Positions 1-6,232 of a stretch of 6,327 bases of DNA are shown here, one piece after another. Under the pieces are notes generated by a model. That model saw nothing but the letters and a program-made list of their open reading frames with translations. It was not told the DNA's origin and searched no databases. This DNA is from Candidatus Hydrogenedentes bacterium CG07_land_8_20_14_0_80_42_17 (GTDB lineage: Bacteria; UBA8481). The translations under genes were made by a program, and so were the position numbers. The stretch lies in the NCBI GenBank assembly GCA_002780065.1, contig PEWQ01000026.1:1-6327 (forward strand), in the 5' to 3' direction. Every line of letters starts with the position of its first letter. Position 1 is the first letter of the stretch.

Positions 1-1620
1 AGGATACGGAAATATTACGTGATCGGAATATCCTTCCGCAGCCTGAACCTTGCCGCCTAAAAGCAAAGCGTCTTGATGAGATACTAAAAGTTTTCCGTCG
101 TATTCAATTTCGGGCCAGCCGGAATTATTCAGAATCGCGCCATTCAAAGCCGCACCTTCGCGTTCAGATTCAGCTCTTATTTTTCTGATTGTTTCTCCTA
201 AAATCTTTCCGCGATAATATTCTTCGATATTGCCGACACGCTCGTATGGTCTTCTGAATCTTCCCGGCATATTCAAAATGCCATTCGTCATTCCGCTCAA
301 ACCCATTCCGATAAAACCTTGAATAAACCCATAATCAAAACCGTTCCTAGAATTTTCAGCGACTCGCGCCTCAGACTCCAACCAACTCTTCCTTCGACGT
401 TCGACGTAAGCTTTTTCGAGATTCTCTTTCGTCATTTCCGCTCCGGCTCGCCACAACTCAATAACACTCTCAGCTAACAAAACTCCTGAAGTCCACGCCT
501 CGTCAACTCCGGAACCGGCCAAAACATTCGTCGTGCCGGAATTTTCTCCGATACGCGCGTAGCCATCTCCTACAAGATACGGCTCGCCATGCTTTCCAGA
601 TTCATCAAGGCTCTTTGCGCCCCACGATCTGATACTGCCGCCGGAAATCATGCTCCATATCTTCGGATGCTTCATCCAGTATTGAAGGTAACGGTAACTG
701 GTACGCACCGGACTCTCAAAAAACGAAGGAACAAAAATTCCAAGTGAAGTCACATTGCCTGGATAAACATACATGAACCCGAAAATCTCAGGCTCTGGAA
801 AACCAAATGTGTGAATGACCGTTCCCGGTTTCAAAGAATTATCCGACGGAAGATCTATCACCATCTTCATACCGACAGCCCACTCACGCTTGTGATGCTC
901 TTCAGGCATTCCAATTACTCTATCGATCTGACGCGAAACCTGTCCGACAGGTCCGTCTGCAATCACGGTCAAACTCGCTCCAACATCCATACCCGGCATA
1001 AACGCCGAGGACGGCATGCCGTTCTTTTCAACACCCTGATCTACAAGCCTCACTCCATTAACTTTTTTTTCATCTATCAGAGCTTCTTTCACTGGGGTGC
1101 CCGGCCATATCTGAACAAGCCCTGACGCCATGATCTGCCCTGCAACCCATTGATTGAATTGTCCAACCGAAAGCACTAGCCCCGGTTCTTTGGATAGAAA
1201 CGGAGGAATCCACGGAAGAGAGAAAGAAAAATTTCTCGACAGCAATTTAATAAATTTATCTTTCAATTTCAAAAGAGCCGGTCTTCTACTCGCTCCAATC
1301 GGATCGAGCAGGTAGAGCAATTCTTCGTGCGCCACTTCATGCGCAAAAGGTATTTGAGTCAGATCGAGGTCCGGAAAACTTTTTTTAATTCCTCTAGCTC
1401 GAGTCACAACTCCAGAAACTCCGAATCCTAAATCATCAGCGCGCTCGTAGCAGATTACCTGCAAAGGCATTCCTGGAGTGACTCTGCTTTCCAATTTAAT
1501 ATTGCCGTCAGAATCCATTATCTCACGAGAAAGCGTTGTAAGAAATCCGCCTGCAGACGGTCCGAATCCAACGCATACGATATCTACATCTATTTTCTGA
1601 CGTTCAATTAAATCGCTCAT
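1..1620 (-). CDS. ETF-quinone oxidoreductase-like FAD protein, 3' end outside window
   Basis: Family role: electron-transfer flavoprotein (ETF):quinone oxidoreductases take electrons from reduced ETF and pass them to membrane quinone through FAD and a C-terminal 4Fe-4S cluster. The visible 540 residues start at ATG 1620 and stay open to base 1. A Rossmann FAD motif (G18-F-G20-PSA-G24) follows a short leader. LGFGVSG (64-70) matches the family's GAHTLSG segment. SVGQFNQWV (151-159) matches the family's 'RLGH...W' helix, and GTPVKEALID (174-183) the start of the substrate domain. ADGPVGQVSRQ (221-231) is the second FAD segment. IFGFMYVYP (279-287), YWMKHPKI (314-321) and AGSGVDEAWTSGVLLAES (367-384) also follow the family order. 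The Cys-rich ferredoxin domain, expected roughly 100 residues further on, lies outside the window, so its presence is untested. The gene starts 19 bp after the acyl-CoA dehydrogenase stop with only a weak Shine-Dalgarno-like ACGGG, suggesting cotranscription. Another FixC-like quinone-reducing flavoprotein is the main alternative. Confidence 0.85.
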   Translation of the reverse strand, partial: MSDLIERQKIDVDIVCVGFGPSAGGFLTTLSREIMDSDGNIKLESRVTPGMPLQVICYERADDLGFGVSGVVTRARGIKKSFPDLDLTQIPFAHEVAHEELLYLLDPIGASRRPALLKLKDKFIKLLSRNFSFSLPWIPPFLSKEPGLVLSVGQFNQWVAGQIMASGLVQIWPGTPVKEALIDEKKVNGVRLVDQGVEKNGMPSSAFMPGMDVGASLTVIADGPVGQVSRQIDRVIGMPEEHHKREWAVGMKMVIDLPSDNSLKPGTVIHTFGFPEPEIFGFMYVYPGNVTSLGIFVPSFFESPVRTSYRYLQYWMKHPKIWSMISGGSIRSWGAKSLDESGKHGEPYLVGDGYARIGENSGTTNVLAGSGVDEAWTSGVLLAESVIELWRAGAEMTKENLEKAYVERRRKSWLESEARVAENSRNGFDYGFIQGFIGMGLSGMTNGILNMPGRFRRPYERVGNIEEYYRGKILGETIRKIRAESEREGAALNGAILNNSGWPEIEYDGKLLVSHQDALLLGGKVQAAEGYSDHVIFPYP

Positions 1621-1639
1621 AAATTAAACCCGTCGAAGT

Positions 1640-3718
1640 TCAAATAGGATAATCCAAAGCTTCCGGAATCATCACCTGACTTGCCGCAAAAGCCGCTCGG
1701 TCTTTTGCGTTTCTAGCTCCGGCAATCGCCTTGTCAACATTTCTCCTCAAGCTTTCGAATTCAGAAAGTAGAGAAGCCTGAGGCTCAACAAAACCAAAAA
1801 CAAGTTCCGAAGCGATTCTCACTGCTTCACCCGCAGACCTAATTGCCAGAGTGGAAGCGAGATCATAAAAGAACTGAACGAATCCATCGATGCCCTCTGC
1901 CAATTCAGAATTATCTCTTCCATTCCGATCTAGTCTAATCGCATCAAGAATCTGACAACGAGAAGTGACGAGCCAAGAGAGCGCATCAGCAACAGGGAAA
2001 GAAACTCCTTGTCGATTCGGACTGTAAAGAATCTTTCCGTTCGAATCTTTTGTCTTCTGCAGATATTGAAATGTCCAGAGCCAAAGCTCCATCGCGTTTG
2101 CGATTATGCCGGCACCGCATTCTTTCTTCTCAGCGCTTGTTCTCTTAAATTCCAAAATCCAAGACTTTAAAGTTTCGATAAAAATCTCGTTCTGCATTGT
2201 TATCGAAAGCTGACGTCTCTGAACTGCTTCGGGTCCTTCGTAAGTTGCCTCGAGCTGAGCGTCCATCCACTTCATTCCAATAAATCCGGGGCAATCCTCA
2301 GTAATGCCGTAGCCGCCCATAAGGCTTACTGCCTCACGCAACATGTTCGTGCCGACTCCGGTATTCCAAAGCTTACAGACCGGACATATTACATTTGCCT
2401 CCGCCTCTTTCACGAGGAATCGCACCAGCAAATCAGACTCGAGCTGAGCAATTTTTTCTGCATCTCGTTCTGGTTCCGGCAGAGCATATTGTCTAACCAA
2501 TTCGATTGCTTGAGGCTTCGCCTTTGTGAGGCTCTTCAAACGGTCGCGGCCCCGTAGACCGGCTTCTTCAAAAAATTTGTCCTTCTCTTTCTCGATCGGA
2601 TCGAATTCATCAAAAATACTCGATGTTGTAAAAGCAAGAGAAGTAGCTGCTTCACCTGCGGCCCAAACATCGACAAGCCTGTGCAATGCGTCTTCGCGCT
2701 GTTGGAGACCGAGATCGTATCGCGGGGAGCCCGGAGCAATTCCTGCCGCTCCGCGAAATCGATTTCGCTGAAAGCGGATAACAGGTTCGACAGCGGAAAG
2801 AATTTTCGCAGACGTCATGACTCCGGCAGTGATTCGCGTTCTTGCAAAAACAGATTCGATAACTTCCGAATGACTGAAATTCGGAATAATCTTTCCGTCC
2901 TTTATTGTATAGCCGCCAATAATTCTGTTTGCCGGAATCTTCACGCTTATGATCGGGTCGCTTGTTGAAGAGAGCTGATGCACCATCTTTTTTGTTGGAG
3001 TGCCGCGATCAAAAGTGCCGGGATCAGTCTCCTCGATAATAACCATACAGCTCGAACTAATTCTTTCATCACTTGTATCGACAGCGGCTGTAACAAAATT
3101 TGAATAGCCCATATTTGTGATAAATCTTCCGCGCTTATTCACCTCAAGAATCGGTTCAGAACCGTCCTTCCATTCAGCCACGCGAACCTTTCCGGAAACC
3201 ATACCGGTATCAGCTCCGACATAAGGAATAGGTTCGGTAAGAATGAAGGAACCGCGCCATGTCTTTCTATTCTCACCTGGCTGAGGCGGCACACATAGCG
3301 ACATATAGTGGTGCTTCTGTTCAGGAGTGCCTTTTTCATGAATAGGAGCAAGCGCAAGATTATTCGCCATGCTTGTTGTTGCGGCGCCTGCGTCAACCCA
3401 CGAAAGCTCATAGGCGACAAGAGACATTGCAAGATTTTTCGGGCCCTCGATGAATCCGCCGTCTTCTGGCTCCATAAAAGATGCAGTCAAACCTGACTCA
3501 TCGAAAGCCTTCAGCATTTCAGCTTTGCGTTCATTCCATTCATGAGTATTCCTCAATCCGTCCGCAGTCAGTCGAGCGACAACTGACCGAGCAACAGACC
3601 TTGCGGATTGAATCAACATTTGAAGATCATATCTATCAGCAAAGCCCCACATAATCTGGCGGACCAAATCATTCGGCAAAGTTTTAATCAGCGGAAAACT
3701 TTTTTTATCGTTACTCAC
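1640..3718 (-). CDS. Long acyl-CoA dehydrogenase with internal insertion and C-terminal extension
   Basis: A FAD enzyme expected to make the alpha,beta double bond in an acyl-CoA and reduce ETF. I chose GTG 3718 (692 aa): GAGG lies 6 bases upstream. A GTG at 3742 would add 8 residues but has no well-spaced site. Seen, counting from 3718: a helical N-terminal domain (about 35-145), the middle-domain strand FILTEP (158-163), and a C-terminal domain with GGYGIT (468-473) and TYEGPE. Glu494 in TYEGPE sits where the catalytic base of the family's YEGT motif lies. Oddities: typical members have about 380 residues. Here roughly 60-70 charged residues (about 365-432) interrupt the C-terminal helical domain, a CPVC pair sits at 445-448, and about 185 residues follow the catalytic region. 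The tail resembles in size the membrane-associating extension of VLCAD/ACAD9, so long-chain substrate and membrane contact are possible but inferred. The downstream ETF-quinone oxidoreductase supports a role in fatty-acid or other acyl-CoA oxidation. Exact substrate unknown. Confidence 0.9.
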   Translation of the reverse strand: MSNDKKSFPLIKTLPNDLVRQIMWGFADRYDLQMLIQSARSVARSVVARLTADGLRNTHEWNERKAEMLKAFDESGLTASFMEPEDGGFIEGPKNLAMSLVAYELSWVDAGAATTSMANNLALAPIHEKGTPEQKHHYMSLCVPPQPGENRKTWRGSFILTEPIPYVGADTGMVSGKVRVAEWKDGSEPILEVNKRGRFITNMGYSNFVTAAVDTSDERISSSCMVIIEETDPGTFDRGTPTKKMVHQLSSTSDPIISVKIPANRIIGGYTIKDGKIIPNFSHSEVIESVFARTRITAGVMTSAKILSAVEPVIRFQRNRFRGAAGIAPGSPRYDLGLQQREDALHRLVDVWAAGEAATSLAFTTSSIFDEFDPIEKEKDKFFEEAGLRGRDRLKSLTKAKPQAIELVRQYALPEPERDAEKIAQLESDLLVRFLVKEAEANVICPVCKLWNTGVGTNMLREAVSLMGGYGITEDCPGFIGMKWMDAQLEATYEGPEAVQRRQLSITMQNEIFIETLKSWILEFKRTSAEKKECGAGIIANAMELWLWTFQYLQKTKDSNGKILYSPNRQGVSFPVADALSWLVTSRCQILDAIRLDRNGRDNSELAEGIDGFVQFFYDLASTLAIRSAGEAVRIASELVFGFVEPQASLLSEFESLRRNVDKAIAGARNAKDRAAFAASQVMIPEALDYPI

Positions 3719-3720
3719 AG

Positions 3721-3796
3721 AACACCTCGTATCAATGAACACCTCGTATCAATGGATACCTCGTATCAATGGATACCTCGTATCAGTGGATACCTC
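3721..3796. repeat. 17-bp tandem repeat array with alternating palindromic five-mers
   Basis: About 4.5 copies of a 17-bp unit. In the plus-strand view each unit reads CTC-GTATC-AATG-GATA-C. The CCT recurs at 3725, 3742, 3759, 3776 and 3793, giving exact 17-base spacing. Since GATAC is the reverse complement of GTATC, the array is a ladder of alternating inverted five-mers separated by 4 (AATG) and 3 (CTC) bases, so each five-mer could pair with either neighbour. Copies 3742-3758 and 3759-3775 are identical, and 3776-3792 differs by one A to G change. In 3725-3741 the GGATA end has become GAACA, which breaks the palindrome next to the gene. On the minus strand each unit presents a GAGG. The array lies immediately upstream of the acyl-CoA dehydrogenase and probably within its mRNA leader. 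Its function is unknown: operator array, leader hairpins, or simple slippage product. Confidence 0.9.
3725..3728 (-). promoter_or_regulatory. Ribosome binding site supplied by the last tandem repeat
   Basis: On the minus strand GAGG (within GAGGTG) lies 6 bases before GTG 3718, a good Shine-Dalgarno spacing. It is the gene-proximal copy of a GAGG that recurs every 17 bases through the array upstream. This site decides the start: the alternative GTG at 3742 has its nearest separate GAGG 16 bases away, and the in-frame codon at 3751-3749 is a TGA, which bars any longer form. Confidence 0.5.
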
Positions 3797-3822
3797 TTTG
3801 TAGTTTCGGCGCGGCAGAATCG

Positions 3823-3849
3823 ATTAAATGTAAATGCGATTACGCTCAA
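3823..3849 (-). promoter_or_regulatory. Candidate promoter for the acyl-CoA dehydrogenase unit
   Basis: On the minus strand TTGAGC (3849-3844) and TTTAAT (3828-3823) are separated by 15 bases. TTTAAT matches five of six positions of TATAAT, and TTGAGC matches four of six of TTGACA. The spacer is shorter than the preferred 17, so the call is weak. If it is used, transcription would begin near 3815 and the whole 17-bp array would fall in the 5' leader of the mRNA. Confidence 0.25.
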
Positions 3850-3898
3850 AGCCATGTCAATTATTAATTCCAATTCAGAAATCTACTAAAGAATTGAT

Positions 3899-3915
3899 TT
3901 TACTTTAAGAGTAAA
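3899..3915. promoter_or_regulatory. Inverted repeat TTTACT-N5-AGTAAA, possible operator
   Basis: A perfect 6-bp inverted repeat with a 5-bp centre (TTAAG) lies in the middle of the divergent gap, in a position where a regulator could act on both units. There is no T-run beside it, and it is not at a gene end, so it is not a terminator. I do not recognise a known regulator consensus in it. In such AT-rich DNA a dyad of this size can arise by chance. Confidence 0.3.
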
Positions 3916-3957
3916 GAGCGAATCGTCAAGCACAACTTTAAAAATTCAATCAAAAAA

Positions 3958-3979
3958 AATCAAAATTTGTAATTTGATT
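3958..3979. promoter_or_regulatory. Inverted repeat AATCAAA-N8-TTTGATT, possible operator
   Basis: A perfect 7-bp inverted repeat with an 8-bp centre lies 55 to 76 bases before the hldD start, overlapping the region where its -35 element would sit. A related CAATCAAA occurs just upstream around 3948-3954. This is consistent with a regulator site for hldD-lhgO, but the AT-rich composition makes chance occurrence plausible. Confidence 0.3.
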
Positions 3980-4002
3980 CACAAAATATATTCTGCTATT
4001 GA
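3966..4002 (+). promoter_or_regulatory. Weak candidate promoter region for hldD-lhgO
   Basis: Two overlapping readings are possible. One has TTTGTA (3966-3971) and TATTCT (3989-3994) with a 17-base spacer. The other has TTGATT (3974-3979) and a TGC-extended TATTGA (3997-4002), also with a 17-base spacer. Neither is a strong sigma-70 match, and I cannot choose between them. The location, 30 to 70 bases before the hldD start, is what makes the region a candidate. Confidence 0.2.
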
Positions 4003-4033
4003 CATAAGTCTTCAGCTCTGATTTTCTCAATGC

Positions 4034-5005
4034 ATGATTATAGTCACAGGCGGAGCAGGATTCATCGGGAGCGCTATCGTATCGAAACTGAACAGCAAAG
4101 GTTTTGACGATATACTTATCGTTGATTCGCTCAATGATTCAGATAAATGGAAAAATTTGGTGAATCTCAAGTTCATCGATTTCATTCACAAAACGAAATT
4201 TATAGAACTGGTCGAAAATAATTCGTTACTTGACGAAATAACAGCGATAATCCACATGGGGGCATGCTCATCGACCACGGAGAAGAATGCAGATTATCTG
4301 ATGGAGAACAATTATCATTACACGCGTAAACTTGCGAGTTACGCATTAGAAAAGAATATTCGTTTCATTTACGCGTCAAGCGCCGCAACCTACGGTGACG
4401 GCTCTAATGGTTATTCTGACAACGTAGAAGAACTTCATCTATTAACACCTATGAATATGTACGGTTATTCGAAACATCTGTTCGACATCTGGGCAAGAAA
4501 AGAAAAGCTCTTTGATAAAATTGTAGGTCTGAAATTTTTTAACGTTTATGGTCCGAACGAATACCACAAAGGCGACATGATGAGTGTTGTTCGAAAAGCG
4601 TATGATCAAATTCTTTCGACAGGAAAGATTCGGCTCTTCAAATCATATCGTCCTGAATATAACGACGGTGAGCAGGAAAGGGATTTCATCTATGTAAAAG
4701 ACTGCATGGAAGTCGTAATGTGGCTAATCGATAATCATCAAGTAAACGGACTTTTTAATCTCGGAACAGGCAAATGCAGAACGTGGCTGGATCTCGCCAA
4801 TTCAGTTTTTTCCGCGATGGGCGGAGAACCAAAAATAGAATTCATCGAGATGCCGGAATCGATTCGGGACAGGTATCAATACCACACCGAAGCCAAAATG
4901 GAAAAATTAAATAAAGCCGGCTATACGAAACCATTTTATTCGCTCGAAGAAGGAATAAAAGATTACGTGACAAAATATCTTGCCGCTTCGAATCCTTATC
5001 TTTGA
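4034..5005 (+). CDS. hldD: ADP-L-glycero-D-manno-heptose 6-epimerase
   Basis: This enzyme inverts C6 of ADP-D-glycero-beta-D-manno-heptose to give ADP-L-glycero-D-manno-heptose, the cytoplasmic donor for lipopolysaccharide inner-core heptose. The 323 residues compare with about 310 in E. coli HldD. The extended short-chain dehydrogenase fold starts with an NADP-type TGGAGFIG (5-12). HMGACSSTTE (74-83), YASSAATYG (113-121), MYGYSK with the Y143xxxK147 pair (142-147), FFNVYGPNEYHKG (168-180) and FNLGTG (241-246) follow family order. Y143 and K179 correspond to the two catalytic residues of the E. coli enzyme (Tyr140, Lys178). The SYRPEYNDGEQERDF segment (204-218) is longer than in E. coli; I recall this longer form from other bacterial HldD proteins. 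The start is the ATG that opens directly into MIIVTGG. No Shine-Dalgarno is visible, and an out-of-frame ATG lies 4 bases upstream. No other heptose genes are in the window. lhgO follows after 18 bp. Confidence 0.95.
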   Translation: MIIVTGGAGFIGSAIVSKLNSKGFDDILIVDSLNDSDKWKNLVNLKFIDFIHKTKFIELVENNSLLDEITAIIHMGACSSTTEKNADYLMENNYHYTRKLASYALEKNIRFIYASSAATYGDGSNGYSDNVEELHLLTPMNMYGYSKHLFDIWARKEKLFDKIVGLKFFNVYGPNEYHKGDMMSVVRKAYDQILSTGKIRLFKSYRPEYNDGEQERDFIYVKDCMEVVMWLIDNHQVNGLFNLGTGKCRTWLDLANSVFSAMGGEPKIEFIEMPESIRDRYQYHTEAKMEKLNKAGYTKPFYSLEEGIKDYVTKYLAASNPYL

Positions 5006-5023
5006 TCGAATCGACTCAATGAT

Positions 5024-6232
5024 ATGAATCAAACAGTAATTATCGGAGCTGGAATAGTCGGGCTTGCGACAGCTCTTGAAATGAAACAGCGTTTCCCCAA
5101 TCTTGAAGTATTGGTGCTTGAAAAAGAGCCTGAACATTCTCTTCATCAAACAGGAAGAAACAGCGGTGTGATTCATTCCGGAATCTACTACAAACCAGGT
5201 TCCAAAAAATCGAGAGACTGTAAGGAAGGAATTGAGCTTCTCGAAAAGTTCATTTCAGAAAACGGAATAAAAGCAATTAAGAAAGGGAAAGTTATAGTTG
5301 CCTCGGAAACTGATGAATTGCCCGAGCTGGAAAAAATTTACAGAAACGGAGTTGTTCAAGGAATACCCGGAGTAAAACTTGTCGAGCAGGAAGAATTAAA
5401 AGAGATCGAGCCCAGGATATCCGGAATAAAAGCAATTCATTTGCCTGAGGTAAAAATAATCGACTACAGAAAAGTATGCGAAGCTTTAAAATTCAGGTTT
5501 GAGGAAAAAGGCGGAAAAATTTTATTCAATGAAAAAGTCGATGCGCTCAGCTCAATGCATGACTACGTCAGAATCAAAACCAATAAAGGCGAATACAGAG
5601 CAGAACTCATTATCAACTGCGCCGGACTTTATTCCGACAGAATATGTTCGCTTCTGGAAAAGCAAGCTTACCTTAAGATAATTCCTTTCAGAGGCGAGTA
5701 TTATTCTCTTTCAGACAAAGCCGCGGAAGGAATAAGAGGGCTCGTGTATCCGGTCCCTGATCCGCTATTTCCATTTCTAGGAATACATTTGACTCCGACC
5801 GTCACCGGCAAAGTCACAGCAGGGCCGAACGCAGTGCTGGCAGGAGCTCGGGAAGGATATACGTGGAGTGAATTTAATTTAGTAGAATTGTCAGACACAA
5901 TTTTGTTTCCAGGATTTTGGAAAATGGCAGGACGTCATTTTGGAACAGGCATTTTTGAAATAATCAGATCGCTTTCAAAAAGAATTTTTCTCAGTAGCGT
6001 GAGAAAATTTCTGCCTGATATTTCTCTATCTGATTTAGCTCCTTACCCAAGCGGCGTTAGAGCTCAGGCAGTTGATTATACCGGACAACTAGTAAATGAT
6101 TTTGTCATTCAGGAATCGAAGAGGGCAGTGCACGTATTGAACTCGCCTTCTCCAGCGGCGACAGCGTCAATGTCAATTGCAAAAAGAGTCGTAGCTATTG
6201 CGGCGAAGCATATAGAGGCTATAGGCGAATAA
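5024..6232 (+). CDS. lhgO: L-2-hydroxyglutarate dehydrogenase/oxidase (FAD)
   Basis: LhgO oxidises L-2-hydroxyglutarate to 2-oxoglutarate. In E. coli it is membrane-associated and passes electrons to the quinone pool. It removes a wasteful by-product of malate dehydrogenase-type side reactions, or serves glutarate breakdown when paired with CsiD. Length, 402 residues, is close to the E. coli protein (about 420). Family segments in order: FAD-binding VIIGAGIVG (5-13), the acidic end of strand two in LEKE (32-35), HQTGRNSGVIHSGIYY (41-56), NCAGLYSDR (198-206), PFRGEYY (221-227), YPVPDPLFPFLGIHLT (242-257), GPNAVLA (267-273), PSGVRAQAVD (342-351) and NSPSPAATASMSIA (373-386). It starts 18 bp after hldD with no Shine-Dalgarno, and an ATG at 5019 is out of frame. 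There is no csiD or gab gene beside it, so a clean-up role seems likelier than glutarate catabolism, by inference. Other DadA-like flavoproteins are less likely, given near-complete motif agreement. Confidence 0.93.
   Translation: MNQTVIIGAGIVGLATALEMKQRFPNLEVLVLEKEPEHSLHQTGRNSGVIHSGIYYKPGSKKSRDCKEGIELLEKFISENGIKAIKKGKVIVASETDELPELEKIYRNGVVQGIPGVKLVEQEELKEIEPRISGIKAIHLPEVKIIDYRKVCEALKFRFEEKGGKILFNEKVDALSSMHDYVRIKTNKGEYRAELIINCAGLYSDRICSLLEKQAYLKIIPFRGEYYSLSDKAAEGIRGLVYPVPDPLFPFLGIHLTPTVTGKVTAGPNAVLAGAREGYTWSEFNLVELSDTILFPGFWKMAGRHFGTGIFEIIRSLSKRIFLSSVRKFLPDISLSDLAPYPSGVRAQAVDYTGQLVNDFVIQESKRAVHVLNSPSPAATASMSIAKRVVAIAAKHIEAIGE

Larger units (their letters stand above)
3719..4033. other. Divergent intergenic region between the two transcription units
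   Basis: These 315 bases separate two outward-facing genes. From left to right they hold the 17-bp tandem array (to about 3796), a short less AT-rich stretch (about 3800-3825), and then a strongly AT-rich tract to about 4000 with two inverted repeats and oligo-A runs. Promoters for both units must lie here unless the genes are read from elsewhere. I find no convincing small gene or RNA gene: the plus-strand open frame across this part (3608-3889) begins inside the acyl-CoA dehydrogenase gene and simply reads through the repeats. Confidence 0.8.

Noticed and set aside
811-1125. Plus-strand open frame of 104 codons
   Set aside because: It lies antisense within the ETF-quinone oxidoreductase-like gene, whose protein matches a known family through this stretch. 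The predicted peptide has no recognisable features.
2526-2968. Overlapping open frames on both strands
   Set aside because: They are out-of-frame or antisense readings inside the acyl-CoA dehydrogenase gene, Arg/Ser-rich and low in complexity, as expected for shadows.
3721-3796. CRISPR array
   Set aside because: The units are 17 bp, contiguous and without unique spacers, and no cas genes are nearby.
3855-3860. Perfect minus-strand TTGACA as a -35 element
   Set aside because: No acceptable -10 hexamer lies 16 to 18 bases downstream. The TTGAGC/TTTAAT pair nearby is slightly better.
3608-3889. Plus-strand open frame containing a repeated MDTSYQWIPR-like peptide
   Set aside because: The repetition comes from the 17-bp tandem array being read in successive frames. 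The 5' half is antisense to the acyl-CoA dehydrogenase, and no ribosome site was seen.
3999-4004. Perfect plus-strand TTGACA as a -35 element for hldD
   Set aside because: A matching -10 would fall at about 4022-4027, which reads TTTTCT, and transcription would then start at or after the hldD start codon.
4907-5176. Minus-strand open frame of 89 codons across the hldD-lhgO junction
   Set aside because: It is antisense to two well-supported genes and the peptide has no family features.
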